This document shows, one piece after another, positions 53,438-61,683 of a DNA stretch of 64,000 nt. A program made the position numbers and the translations under genes. The stretch's first letter is position 1. Each line of letters starts with the position of its first letter. Under the pieces are notes generated by a model, which saw only the letters and a program-made list of their open reading frames with translations, was not told the DNA's origin and made no database searches. Source of the DNA: Aquimarina atlantica (lineage in GTDB: Bacteria; Bacteroidota; Bacteroidia; Flavobacteriales; Flavobacteriaceae). Where the stretch lies: assembly GCF_000626715.1 (NCBI RefSeq), contig NZ_AQRA01000002.1, positions 248,001 through 312,000 of the forward strand, given 5' to 3'.

Positions 53438-54655
53438 ATGTTCATGACAAAAGACAACGTATCCATTTTAAACAAGATAAAAAGCACGATTGACAAAAAT
53501 GAACGTAGACAAGATAATTTGGGTATAATTTCGGGAATTTCTGGAATCATGATTTTTCGTTTTTTATTATCTCGATTATTAGAGAGTGAAGAAGAGTTTG
53601 AAAAAGCAAAATCTTTAATTTCAGAAGGGCTAAAAAAAATTAATAACGGATATAACGATCCTAGTTATGGCAACGGTATCACAGGTTTCTTTTGGGCACT
53701 ACAATTTTTAGAAGAAAATAATATTATCGAAATTGAAACCGATGATTTTTTTTCTCAAGCAGAAGATTTTATCTACGAAGTTATGGTTACAAATATCGAA
53801 AAGAAAAACTATGATTTTCTGCATGGAGCTATTGGTTATGGAGTGTTTTTTATTAAAAGATATAAGACTACCAAAGATGCTGTTTTAAAAAGAAAATATA
53901 GAAGCATAATTAATGAATTGATTAGTTTTTTAGACAATTCGAAGATTGAAAACCAAAAAGGTTTCATGTGGGAATCCTCACAAGAATCTGACATAGAAAA
54001 TGAGACAAACATTGATTTGGGGCTTGCACATGGGGTTCCCAGCATTCTATATTTTTTATGCCTGGTATATGAAGAAGGTGTTGCTAATGAAAAAACTTCT
54101 CGCTTAATAAAAGGTACGTATAGCTATATCTTATCTACTAAAAATGTTTCAAAAAACATCATTTCCTTATTTCCCACTTATCAATATGCTTCTCAAACAA
54201 AAGAAGAGCACTTAAGTCGTTTAGGGTGGTGTTATGGTGATATCGGAATAGGTTTATCATTATTAAAAACAGCCGAGGTTACCAAAAATACAGAACTTGA
54301 AAAAGAAGCAATTAGCATATTAATTCATTCCTCAAAAAGAAGAGATCTAAAAGAGAATTCGGTTTTAGATGCAGGTCTTTGCCATGGAGCTTATGGGTTG
54401 TTTCATATTTATGGGAAATTATTTCATAAAACCAGCCAAAAAGCTTTTAAAGAATCTTCTGAATATTGGAAAAAAATCGGGGACAATATGGCTAAATTTG
54501 ACGAAAATCAAGATATCTACTATCCTATTCATTTGGGTGAAAGAAATTGGTCAAAGCCTTTTAGTTTGCTAGAAGGTATGGTTGGGATCGGTCTAAGTAT
54601 AATTTCGCATTCAACAAATTATGAAATCGAATGGGATGAATGCCTATTTATTTAA
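53438..54655 (+). CDS. LanC-type lanthionine cyclase
   Basis: A 405-residue zinc enzyme that adds cysteine thiols to dehydroalanine/dehydrobutyrine to form (methyl)lanthionine rings. Seven GxxG-type repeats of the alpha/alpha toroid are visible (GISGISGIM, GNGITGFFW, LHGAIGYG, LAHGVPSILY, CYGDIGIGL, CHGAYGLF, EGMVGIGLS). The zinc ligands are Cys265 (GWCYGD), Cys315 and His316 (GLCHG); the His of LAHG near residue 198 is also kept. All expected residues are intact. ATG 53438 is chosen since the upstream TTG-start extension lies in the terminator; ATG 53444 is an alternative. No LanB, LanM, protease or ABC exporter gene is adjacent. Confidence 0.93.
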   Translation: MFMTKDNVSILNKIKSTIDKNERRQDNLGIISGISGIMIFRFLLSRLLESEEEFEKAKSLISEGLKKINNGYNDPSYGNGITGFFWALQFLEENNIIEIETDDFFSQAEDFIYEVMVTNIEKKNYDFLHGAIGYGVFFIKRYKTTKDAVLKRKYRSIINELISFLDNSKIENQKGFMWESSQESDIENETNIDLGLAHGVPSILYFLCLVYEEGVANEKTSRLIKGTYSYILSTKNVSKNIISLFPTYQYASQTKEEHLSRLGWCYGDIGIGLSLLKTAEVTKNTELEKEAISILIHSSKRRDLKENSVLDAGLCHGAYGLFHIYGKLFHKTSQKAFKESSEYWKKIGDNMAKFDENQDIYYPIHLGERNWSKPFSLLEGMVGIGLSIISHSTNYEIEWDECLFI

Positions 54656-54681
54656 CCAATTACTACACTCCAGAATATTTT

Positions 54682-55575
54682 TCATCTTTTCTTTTTAGTA
54701 AATCCAAATAGTAATAGACCAATAATTACTACACCTCCTCCTATGAGCTGCTCGGCATATAACGTTTCTCCAAAAGGAAATGCAAGTAGTACTGTAAAAA
54801 ATGGAATAAGATTCATAAACAATGTCGAGGTTGTTGCACCTAATTTAACCACACAGAAATAAAATGCAGTATATGCGATTCCGGTTCCTAATATCCCCAT
54901 AAATAAAATACTACTCCAAAAAGATACATCTGTAGGAACTTCGATTGCTATAAATTCTGGTAGTGAAAAAATCGCAAACAAAACAAAGGCCATCAGCGAA
55001 GTGATCGCGGTCATCACGACAGCATCTACATGAGGGAGATATTTACTTACAATAACCTGGGAAAGCGAAAACACAATAGCCATACCCAGGATATAAACAT
55101 CTCCGATTTCGAACTGCAATTCTGCCAGCTTCCCAAAATCCCCTCTTACCAAAATAATAGCTACTCCAAAAAAACTAATCGCAATAGCAATCCATTGTAT
55201 TAGTTTTACTTTTTTTCTTTGCAATAAAAAAGTAAAAACAGCAGTAATCGCAGGGCTAGTTGCAATAATAAGAGATCCATTTACCGCACTGGTAGTTTTT
55301 AGGCCAAGGTTAAAAAAGTATATGGTTAAAAAGATTCCGAAAAAGGAAGTAAGAAACATATACCACCATTCTTTTGCAGAAAACCTGATCTTAAATAATG
55401 AGTTACCAAACCTAAGGTATACAAGAAGAAACAACGAGACAACTCCGAAGAAAAATCGTAAAGCAGCCACACTTACGGGCGAATAAAACTCTAAAGCTAT
55501 TTTTACCACATGAAAATTAGCGGCCCAAAAAAGCATAGTTAGTATCAAAAACAGAAACGTAATTATTTTAGTCAT
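54682..55575 (-). CDS. EamA/DMT family transporter
   Basis: A 297-residue inner-membrane permease with ten transmembrane helices in two EamA repeats (about 5-138 and 150-292). The repeats share the usual NFHVVKIAL...PVSVAALRF start and the GTGIAYTAFYFCVVKLGATTSTLFMNLIPFFTVLLAFPFGE second-half motif. DMT proteins export amino acids or other metabolites; the substrate is unknown. It is convergent with the LanC gene and 66 bp downstream of the small monooxygenase-fold gene, with which it may form an operon. Confidence 0.92.
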   Translation of the reverse strand: MTKIITFLFLILTMLFWAANFHVVKIALEFYSPVSVAALRFFFGVVSLFLLVYLRFGNSLFKIRFSAKEWWYMFLTSFFGIFLTIYFFNLGLKTTSAVNGSLIIATSPAITAVFTFLLQRKKVKLIQWIAIAISFFGVAIILVRGDFGKLAELQFEIGDVYILGMAIVFSLSQVIVSKYLPHVDAVVMTAITSLMAFVLFAIFSLPEFIAIEVPTDVSFWSSILFMGILGTGIAYTAFYFCVVKLGATTSTLFMNLIPFFTVLLAFPFGETLYAEQLIGGGVVIIGLLLFGFTKKKR

Positions 55576-55641
55576 TATAGATATATGTTATTTATGGTTT
55601 GGTTCTTTAAGAAATTTTTAAACTGAAATGCATCCTTTATT

Positions 55642-55962
55642 TTAAAAGATAAACGTTTCAAAATGCTGTACTTCTTCTTCAAACTCAAGAAGAAAATCCT
55701 TGTCTCTATCATAATACTTTGCTTTGGTATAATCTTCTCCAGCAAAAGTTTTAATGCTCTCATAATCTCTCCATTGGGTCACCGTCCATAAATGGCAGAT
55801 ATCATCTTCAAATCTTCTTAAAACTTCTACACTTAGTATTCCGTCAACAGATTTATAATCTGCAATACCACTTTCTATTAAGTATTGCAAGTATTCCTCG
55901 GCATCTTTGGCATTAATTTTTCCATGCCATTTTCTCGTAATTACACTTGATTTATAATTCAT
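55642..55962 (-). CDS. Antibiotic biosynthesis monooxygenase-fold protein
   Basis: A 106-residue dimeric alpha+beta barrel-like protein. Features: VITRKWHGKINAKDAEEYLQYL near the N-terminus, and CHLWTVTQWRDYESIKTFAGEDYTKAKYYDRDKDFLLEFEEEVQHFETF at the end, which match the ABM-superfamily pattern. Members act as monooxygenases or as small stress-related proteins; no active site can be read. ATG 55962 follows a clear promoter. It shares a divergent region with the CGNR regulator and leads into the DMT transporter gene. Confidence 0.75.
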   Translation of the reverse strand: MNYKSSVITRKWHGKINAKDAEEYLQYLIESGIADYKSVDGILSVEVLRRFEDDICHLWTVTQWRDYESIKTFAGEDYTKAKYYDRDKDFLLEFEEEVQHFETFIF

Positions 55963-55987
55963 ACCACTAAAATTAATTATACTGGTG

Positions 55988-56016
55988 CAAATATAAAACA
56001 ATATTTTTACTACCAA
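55988..56016 (-). promoter_or_regulatory. Promoter of the ABM-fold gene
   Basis: On the minus strand TTG (56014-56016), an 18-bp spacer and TATATTTG (55988-55995) give a full consensus. It faces the CGNR gene, 92 bp away in total. Confidence 0.65.
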
Positions 56017-56042
56017 AACTTGTTTTACTGGTTATAATTATT

Positions 56043-56050
56043 TTACTTTG
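56043..56050 (+). promoter_or_regulatory. CGNR regulator promoter -7 box, possibly leaderless
   Basis: TTACTTTG (seven of eight matches to TAnnTTTG) is followed by CACT and the ATG of the regulator, the same spacing and sequence as before rbfA. A palindrome AAAACTTGTTTT-like sequence (56015-56026) lies just upstream and could be an operator. Confidence 0.35.
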
Positions 56051-56054
56051 CACT

Positions 56055-56645
56055 ATGAATAACGTAGAACATATACAAAATATCCTTTTAGACGGAGGAC
56101 ATCTATCCCTCGATTTCATCAATACGATTAAAGATAGACTGGTTGCAGATCCTATAGATTACCTTACCGGAAAAGAGGAATGGATTGCCTGGTTAAAACG
56201 TGTTGATATTTTAGAGGATAAAACATCAAATTTTGAAGAAGCCAGCTTCAATCTAAAGGAAATTATAAGAAAAAGAGAATTTTTACACCGTGTATTTCAA
56301 GGGCTAGTTTTTCATAGAGAAATCAAAGAAAAAGATCTTAAATGTTTTGATACACTCTTACAAAAAATAAGAAGGTCTACAAAAATTTTTGTCGTAGATA
56401 ATAAACCCCAAGAACATTTAGAGATAGATCCAAATGATCTGAATAGCTATATTTTAAAAATTGGAAAAGCGGCTCATGAACTATTGATGTCTGAAGAAAT
56501 AGACCGAGTAAAAGAGTGCGGTAATTGCGGATGGATTTACTTTGATTCTAGTAAAAACAAATGTAGAAAATGGTGTAATATGGATACATGCGGTAATGAG
56601 GTAAAAGCCAGAAAATATTATGAAAGCAAAAAAAATAAAGTATAA
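56055..56645 (+). CDS. CGNR zinc-finger transcriptional regulator (ABATE domain)
   Basis: A 196-residue regulator. The N-terminal ~140 residues are an ABATE (ligand-sensing) domain opening with GGHLSLDFINTIKDR. The C-terminal ~40 residues are the CGNR zinc finger (RVKECGNCGWIYFDSSKNKCRKWCNMDTCGNEVKARKYYE), with four cysteine ligands, which binds DNA. It is the first gene of a plus-strand cluster of metabolic genes (to 61514) and divergent from the ABM-fold and DMT transporter genes. It probably controls one or both; the ligand is unknown. Confidence 0.92.
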   Translation: MNNVEHIQNILLDGGHLSLDFINTIKDRLVADPIDYLTGKEEWIAWLKRVDILEDKTSNFEEASFNLKEIIRKREFLHRVFQGLVFHREIKEKDLKCFDTLLQKIRRSTKIFVVDNKPQEHLEIDPNDLNSYILKIGKAAHELLMSEEIDRVKECGNCGWIYFDSSKNKCRKWCNMDTCGNEVKARKYYESKKNKV

Positions 56646-56657
56646 AACTATATAAAA

Positions 56658-57047
56658 ATGAAAAACAGAAAAAACATTTCGTCTGGTAGCCCCTGGGAAG
56701 ATATTGTAGGATACTCCAGAGCTGTAAAAGTAGGAAATATCATTGAGGTTTCTGGCACCACCGCTACTGGCAAAGATGGTAATATTATTGGCGTAGACGA
56801 CCCTTATCTTCAGACCAAGACAATTATAGAAACTGCTAAAAACGTTTTAGAAGAGATGGGATATAGCTTAGACCATGTAATACGAACAAGAATTTATACT
56901 ACCGATATCTCCCAATGGGAAGCTATAGGAAAAGCTCATGGAGAATATTTTGGGACTATAAAACCCACTACTGCAATGGTAGAAATAGCCAAACTAATTA
57001 ATCCTGATATGCTGGTAGAAATAGAATTTACCGCTATAGCAGATTAA
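56658..57047 (+). CDS. Rid family protein without the catalytic arginine
   Basis: A 129-residue protein of the RidA/YjgF/UK114 superfamily, whose classic members hydrolyse enamine/imine intermediates. It has the SGSPWEDIVGYSRAVKVGN opening of the longer Rid subfamilies. The catalytic-arginine position that reads P-A-R-S in RidA reads P-T-T-A here (IKPTTAMVEIAKL), so classical imine deaminase activity is doubtful. It lies 12 bp after the regulator gene. Compare the second Rid gene at 60023, which keeps the arginine. Role unknown. Confidence 0.88.
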   Translation: MKNRKNISSGSPWEDIVGYSRAVKVGNIIEVSGTTATGKDGNIIGVDDPYLQTKTIIETAKNVLEEMGYSLDHVIRTRIYTTDISQWEAIGKAHGEYFGTIKPTTAMVEIAKLINPDMLVEIEFTAIAD

Positions 57048-57097
57048 CTATAAAAAATAAATTAAAAATTATTATTAATCCCTAAATACTCATAATT

Positions 57098-57241
57098 ATG
57101 AATTGTAATGTAGAATGTTTGCCAAATGATTGTTCAGAAGTAAGAGAAAAGGGTACTATCAAAATTTCTATCCGATCTATTACAGATTGGTTAAAAACTT
57201 TTAGTGTTCCGGGAGCCGAAGATGCCTCGAGATTTAAATAG
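57098..57241 (+). CDS. Small hypothetical protein, 47 residues
   Basis: A 47-residue frame with ATG and normal codon use. It has three cysteines near the N-terminus (MNCNVECLPNDC) and a C-terminus ending FSVPGAEDASRFK. It has no signal peptide. I do not recognise it. It lies between the first Rid gene and the hydratase gene, in the same direction. It may be a real small protein, a RiPP-like peptide, or the remnant of a decayed gene (see the region 57242-57402). Confidence 0.4.
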   Translation: MNCNVECLPNDCSEVREKGTIKISIRSITDWLKTFSVPGAEDASRFK

Positions 57242-57402
57242 TATCTATTTCAACAATCTGTATGACATTAAATAGATCGCATAAATCATCTTAATTTATA
57301 AAAAAGAGATCAAATAGAAGATCAAAAACGAATAATTAAAGAATCTGCCGAGTTATTGTGTTTTAAGAGATGCTGATAAAAATTTAATTGAAACAAGAAT
57401 TT
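57242..57402. other. Short gene-free stretch, possible gene remnant
   Basis: About 160 bp between the 47-residue frame and the hydratase start. A 25-codon frame with protein-like composition (from 57336, reading LKNLPSYCVLRDADKNLIETR and on to a stop at 57413) overlaps the hydratase ATG, but a 25-codon open frame is expected by chance in such DNA. Confidence 0.3.
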
Positions 57403-58164
57403 ATGAAAAATAAAGTCTACAGGTCAGAAATGATGGCAGCATACAAAAAAGAAGGTTCGCTACCATATCTGGCAGATTATGATATAGTATTAACTTCAGA
57501 TGAAGCTTATCAGATTCAGAAATATTTGGTGCAGGAAGTATCACAAAATGATACCATAGTGGCTTACGAAGCTGGAATGACTTCTGAAGGTTCTCAGAAA
57601 AAATTTGGTGCAACCCAACCACTTGCGGCTGTACGATTTGCTTCTGGACTTCATTACGATACTACAGAAATTAAACTTTCCGAATTTCAAAACCCAATTC
57701 TGGAAACAGAAATCGGTTACCGAATGAAATCAGTAATCACAAAAAAAGTAACCTTAGGTAGCATAAAAGAATTGGTGAAAGAAATTATACCTATGATCGA
57801 AATCCCGGATATTAAACATCCTGATATGTCCAGATTAACTCAAAAAGATATGATCGCTACTAATGGTGCAGGTGCTGTAATTATTCAAGGTAAACCAATG
57901 AATCCCAATATAGATATCAATGAAAAAATTATAACCCTGGCATTGGATGAAGAAGAAATTAGCAGAGGAAAAGGAAGTGACGCTATGGGAGATCAATGGA
58001 CATCATTAGTATGGCTAATCAACAAGACCTTGGATCAAGAATACTCAATTACTCCAGAACACATCCTTATGACGGGTACAGTTGGACAAATAGTACCACT
58101 AACCAAAGGTGCTTATACTGCTTTATACGAATCTCTGGGAACAATTGAATTTACAGTAGTGTAG
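57403..58164 (+). CDS. 2-keto-4-pentenoate hydratase family protein
   Basis: A 253-residue enzyme of the hydratase/decarboxylase (MhpD-like) branch of the FAH superfamily, which hydrates 2-oxo-4-pentenoates or decarboxylates 4-oxalocrotonate-type compounds. Metal-site and active-site features: ILETEIGYRM (Glu-x-Glu), NGAGAVIIQGKP, GKGSDAMGDQWTSLVWL, and MTGTVGQIVPLTKGAY. ATG 57403 is preferred to an upstream TTG at 57388. It is grouped with Rid and PhzF-family genes. Substrate unknown. Confidence 0.88.
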   Translation: MKNKVYRSEMMAAYKKEGSLPYLADYDIVLTSDEAYQIQKYLVQEVSQNDTIVAYEAGMTSEGSQKKFGATQPLAAVRFASGLHYDTTEIKLSEFQNPILETEIGYRMKSVITKKVTLGSIKELVKEIIPMIEIPDIKHPDMSRLTQKDMIATNGAGAVIIQGKPMNPNIDINEKIITLALDEEEISRGKGSDAMGDQWTSLVWLINKTLDQEYSITPEHILMTGTVGQIVPLTKGAYTALYESLGTIEFTVV

Positions 58165-58246
58165 ACAACGTAGAGTAGATAAAGAATTTCTATACTACTC
58201 AAAAAGACATTGATCGTTTTATGGCGATTTAAAAAAAAACAGTAGC

Positions 58247-59149
58247 ATGAAAAAATTCACCGTATATCAAATAGATGCTTTCACCAAAGAAAAATTTAAA
58301 GGAAATCCTGCAGGAGTTGTAATTAATGCAACAGGATTAGATGATACACAAATGTTGGCAATCGCACGAGAATTAAACAACTCTGAAACAGCATTTATCT
58401 TTCCTCCAGATAACAAAGATAACGATGGTGTTATACGATATTTTACACCTACGGTAGAGGTTCCTATTTGTGGTCATGCAACTATTGCCGCTATGTATGC
58501 CAAAGCCATATCCGAAAATCTTGATTCTTGTGTATTAAGGATGAAAACCAAAGTAGGGGTTTTACCATTTACTATCTATAAAAAAGATGATGATTATAAA
58601 ATAGAAATGACACAAGGTGCTATCAGTTTTGAGCCACCTTTTAATAAAAAAATTCAACAGCAAATTATAGCTGCACTTGGGCTAAAAAGTACCGATATAG
58701 ATGAAAAATGCCCTATTCAAATTGCTTCTACAGGACATTCTAAAGTAATGATAGGCATCAAAAGTAATAAAACACTTAATGCTCTTAAACCCAATAACAA
58801 TAAGCTTAGTGGACTCAGTAAAATAATTGGATGTAATGGGTATTATGTTTTTACGTTTGATGCTACCGATAAGGATTGTTTGATTGATGGACGCATGTTT
58901 GCTCCGGCCATAGGCATAAACGAAGACCCGGTCACTGGTAATGCTAATGGTCCTTTAGGCGCTTATTTGATTCATCATGAATTGGTTACACATAATGGTA
59001 AAGAATTTACGTTTAAAATCAAACAAGGTGAAAAAATGGGCCGTACTGGTTATATGAATGTTCATGTGACCTGTGTATATAATCAACCAAAACAAGTACA
59101 AATTACAGGTAATGCAGTAGTTGTGTTTAAAACCTCAATAACCATATGA
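58247..59149 (+). CDS. PhzF family isomerase, copy 1
   Basis: A 300-residue enzyme of the PhzF/diaminopimelate-epimerase-like fold. PhzF isomerises trans-2,3-dihydro-3-hydroxyanthranilate in phenazine synthesis, but the family is broad. The catalytic Glu is present in NNSETAFIFP, the His in CGHATIAAMYA, and the Asp in GINEDPVTGNANGP. It overlaps the next PhzF gene by 4 bp (ATGA), so the two are translationally coupled and may act together. No other phenazine genes (phzA-G) are present. Confidence 0.92.
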   Translation: MKKFTVYQIDAFTKEKFKGNPAGVVINATGLDDTQMLAIARELNNSETAFIFPPDNKDNDGVIRYFTPTVEVPICGHATIAAMYAKAISENLDSCVLRMKTKVGVLPFTIYKKDDDYKIEMTQGAISFEPPFNKKIQQQIIAALGLKSTDIDEKCPIQIASTGHSKVMIGIKSNKTLNALKPNNNKLSGLSKIIGCNGYYVFTFDATDKDCLIDGRMFAPAIGINEDPVTGNANGPLGAYLIHHELVTHNGKEFTFKIKQGEKMGRTGYMNVHVTCVYNQPKQVQITGNAVVVFKTSITI

Positions 59150-59988
59150 AAACAACAAAAATTCAAAAAATAGCGGCTTTCTCTTATAACAATAAAGGAG
59201 GAAATCCTGCCGGTGTTGTAATAACAGACAAAATGCCGAAAGAAGAAGAAATGTTTAGCATTGCTAAAGAAGTGGGATTCTCTGAAACTGCTTTTTTACA
59301 TCCTAAAGATGACGGATGGCGTATTCGGTATTTTTCTCCTGAAATAGAAGTTGATTTTTGTGGTCATGCTACCATTGCTACAGGAGCTGGTTTGGGACAA
59401 AGCCATGGAGAAGGAACCTACAAACTGTTTTTAAACAATGGAGAAATCAGTATTGCAGTTAAAAAAACCGCAGAAAATGATTTTAAAGTAACATTACAAT
59501 CACCAGAAACTTGGTCAAAACCAGCACCACAATCGGTTATAGATGATGTTCTTGGTTTATTTAACCTTCCTGCTACGGCACTTCATGCAGATTTCCCGAT
59601 TCGATATGCTTTTGCAGGAGCTAAACATCTTATTCTTGTTGTAAACGATAGAAAAACGATAGCCGATATGAAGTATGAATTCGAAAAAACCAAAACTCTT
59701 ATGCTCAAAGAAGGTCTGGTCACCATAAGTTTACTGTGGTTAGATACCAATAATAATGTGTTTCATTCCAGAAATGCATTTGCTTCTGGAGGAGTATATG
59801 AGGATCCTGCTACAGGAGCTGCCGCTGCTGCCCTAGCAGGTTATCTGCGTGATATACATTGGAAAGGAAATAGTAAATTCGAAATCATCCAGGGAGAAGA
59901 TATGGGATCTCCATCACGACTAATAGTAGAATACACTCCTACAATCGGATCTAGCATAAAAATATCAGGAAGCACACGGGATATTTAG
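59146..59988 (+). CDS. PhzF family isomerase, copy 2
   Basis: A 280-residue PhzF-family protein. The catalytic Glu is in GFSETAFLHP, and CGHATIATGAG and YEDPATGAAAAALAGYL are conserved. It is clearly diverged from copy 1: shorter and with a different loop after the first domain, so it probably has a different substrate or forms a heterodimer. The 4-bp overlap suggests a fixed pair. Function unknown beyond the fold. Confidence 0.92.
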   Translation: MKTTKIQKIAAFSYNNKGGNPAGVVITDKMPKEEEMFSIAKEVGFSETAFLHPKDDGWRIRYFSPEIEVDFCGHATIATGAGLGQSHGEGTYKLFLNNGEISIAVKKTAENDFKVTLQSPETWSKPAPQSVIDDVLGLFNLPATALHADFPIRYAFAGAKHLILVVNDRKTIADMKYEFEKTKTLMLKEGLVTISLLWLDTNNNVFHSRNAFASGGVYEDPATGAAAAALAGYLRDIHWKGNSKFEIIQGEDMGSPSRLIVEYTPTIGSSIKISGSTRDI

Positions 59989-60022
59989 ACAACATTTTGA
60001 ACAACCAACTCAAATAAAAAAC

Positions 60023-60400
60023 ATGAAAACAAATGAAGCATTACACATACCCAAAAGTAACGGACACTATGCTATGTGGGTAGAACATAAAGGTACTCTT
60101 TATTTAAGCGGACAATTACCGATACATCCAATTACCAAAGAAGTGCCTGTAGGCATTGAAGCGCAAATAAAATTACTACTACAGAATATAGAATCCACAC
60201 TAAAAGAAGCCGGAAGCAGTAAGAATCATATCATTAGAAATGAAGTTTTTATTAATGATGTTGCACATTGGGCAACAGTAGATAAGGTATATGCCGATTT
60301 TTTTGGAGATCATAAACCTGCCCGGGCAGTAGTTGGCAATGCCGAATTACATCTCGGTTGCCTCATTGAAATCGTAACAACAGCAGCAATAATCGAATAA
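60023..60400 (+). CDS. RidA family protein with catalytic arginine
   Basis: A 125-residue RidA/YjgF-family protein. The key arginine is present in DHKPARAVVGNAEL, followed by GCLIEIVTTAAIIE, so enamine/imine hydrolysis is plausible. It follows the second PhzF gene by 34 bp. Unlike the first Rid protein of this cluster, it has the standard active site, so the two are unlikely to be redundant. In 2-aminomuconate-type degradation a RidA-family deaminase works with a hydratase of the family seen at 57403; whether that applies here is inference. Confidence 0.9.
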   Translation: MKTNEALHIPKSNGHYAMWVEHKGTLYLSGQLPIHPITKEVPVGIEAQIKLLLQNIESTLKEAGSSKNHIIRNEVFINDVAHWATVDKVYADFFGDHKPARAVVGNAELHLGCLIEIVTTAAIIE

Positions 60401-60413
60401 TCAATACTAAAAA

Positions 60414-61514
60414 ATGAATTCATCTATATTAAAAAAATACGCAGATCTATTGGTACACTACTCCCTTGATATACAACCAGGAGATAAATTATTTATTCAA
60501 ACCACAACACTTGCAGAACCATTAGTACGAGAAGTTTTTAGAACTGCTATCAAGGCCGGAGCACATGTAGAATATCAATTAGAGTTTAGCGAAGCTCATA
60601 AAATTAAAATTGATAATTCTGAAGAAAAGCAATTAAATCAGCCTCCTGTATTGTATGCACATGCAATGGAGCATTTTGATGCTTATCTTAAAATTATGGC
60701 TCCTTATAATCTTGTTGAAAATCAAAATATAGATGCTCAAAAACAGCGAAAACACAAAGAAACTTTAAAACCAATAACAGAACATTATTATAAAAGAACG
60801 GCCAATGGTAGCCTAAAACGAACTTTGTGTTTATACCCAACACAAGCAGGCGCACAAATGGCAGGCATGTCACTAGAAGAGTATTCTCATTTTGTCTTTA
60901 ACGCTTGCCACCTATTTGATAAAGACCCTAAAATATCCTGGCTGAACATACGAAAAGAACAACAAAACATTGTTGATTATTTAAACAAGGTAGACAAAGT
61001 ACAATATATCACCAAAGGAACCGACATACAGTTTAGTGTTAAAGAACGAAAATGGATAAACTCTGATGGACGCACAAACATGCCCAGCGGAGAAGTATTT
61101 ACCGGACCAATCGAGGATAGCGTAAACGGAACAGTATATTTTAGTTTGCCTTCTGTCTTTGAAGGTCATATCGTAAAAGGAATCACACTAACAGTTAAAG
61201 ATGGTAAAATTATAGATTGGAAAGCAGAAGAAGGGCAAGAATTATTAGATGATATATTTAAAGTTCCGGGAGCTAATTATTTTGGAGAAGTCGCTATCGG
61301 CACCAATTATAATATACAGCAAGCCACAAAAAATATTTTATTTGATGAAAAAATAGGAGGTACTATACATATGGCAGTAGGGCAATCGTACTTTCAAACA
61401 GGTGCCAAAAACAAATCTATTATTCATTGGGATATGATTACTGATATGACACAAGGAGGCAAGATAATAGCAGATGGAAAATTAATCTATGAAAATGGAC
61501 AGTTTCTTATATAA
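60414..61514 (+). CDS. M29 family aminopeptidase
   Basis: A 366-residue thermophilic-type aminopeptidase (AmpS/AmpT-like) with two metals. The expected ligands are visible: Glu in GEVFTGPIED, Glu in FGEVAIGTN, His in GTIHMAVGQSY, and His/Asp in SIIHWDMI. It removes N-terminal residues from peptides or acts on amino-acid-like amides. It starts 13 bp after the RidA gene, so it is probably the last gene of the cluster. Its link with isomerase and Rid genes is unusual. Confidence 0.92.
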   Translation: MNSSILKKYADLLVHYSLDIQPGDKLFIQTTTLAEPLVREVFRTAIKAGAHVEYQLEFSEAHKIKIDNSEEKQLNQPPVLYAHAMEHFDAYLKIMAPYNLVENQNIDAQKQRKHKETLKPITEHYYKRTANGSLKRTLCLYPTQAGAQMAGMSLEEYSHFVFNACHLFDKDPKISWLNIRKEQQNIVDYLNKVDKVQYITKGTDIQFSVKERKWINSDGRTNMPSGEVFTGPIEDSVNGTVYFSLPSVFEGHIVKGITLTVKDGKIIDWKAEEGQELLDDIFKVPGANYFGEVAIGTNYNIQQATKNILFDEKIGGTIHMAVGQSYFQTGAKNKSIIHWDMITDMTQGGKIIADGKLIYENGQFLI

Positions 61515-61683
61515 TGAACAAACAATTGGCAAGATTAATCATTAGTGATTTGTATTGATATTATATTTAATAAATTCTCTGCGAGGAGTGCACCGCTTAC
61601 AATCAAATCATTAACTATCATTAGTGATATTAAATAATATATAAAAAGATGTATTTTATTTGTATCATTTTGAATAAATAAAG

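Noticed and set aside
58247..59988. Phenazine biosynthesis cluster
   Set aside because: Only PhzF-fold proteins are present; PhzA/B, C, D, E and G are absent.
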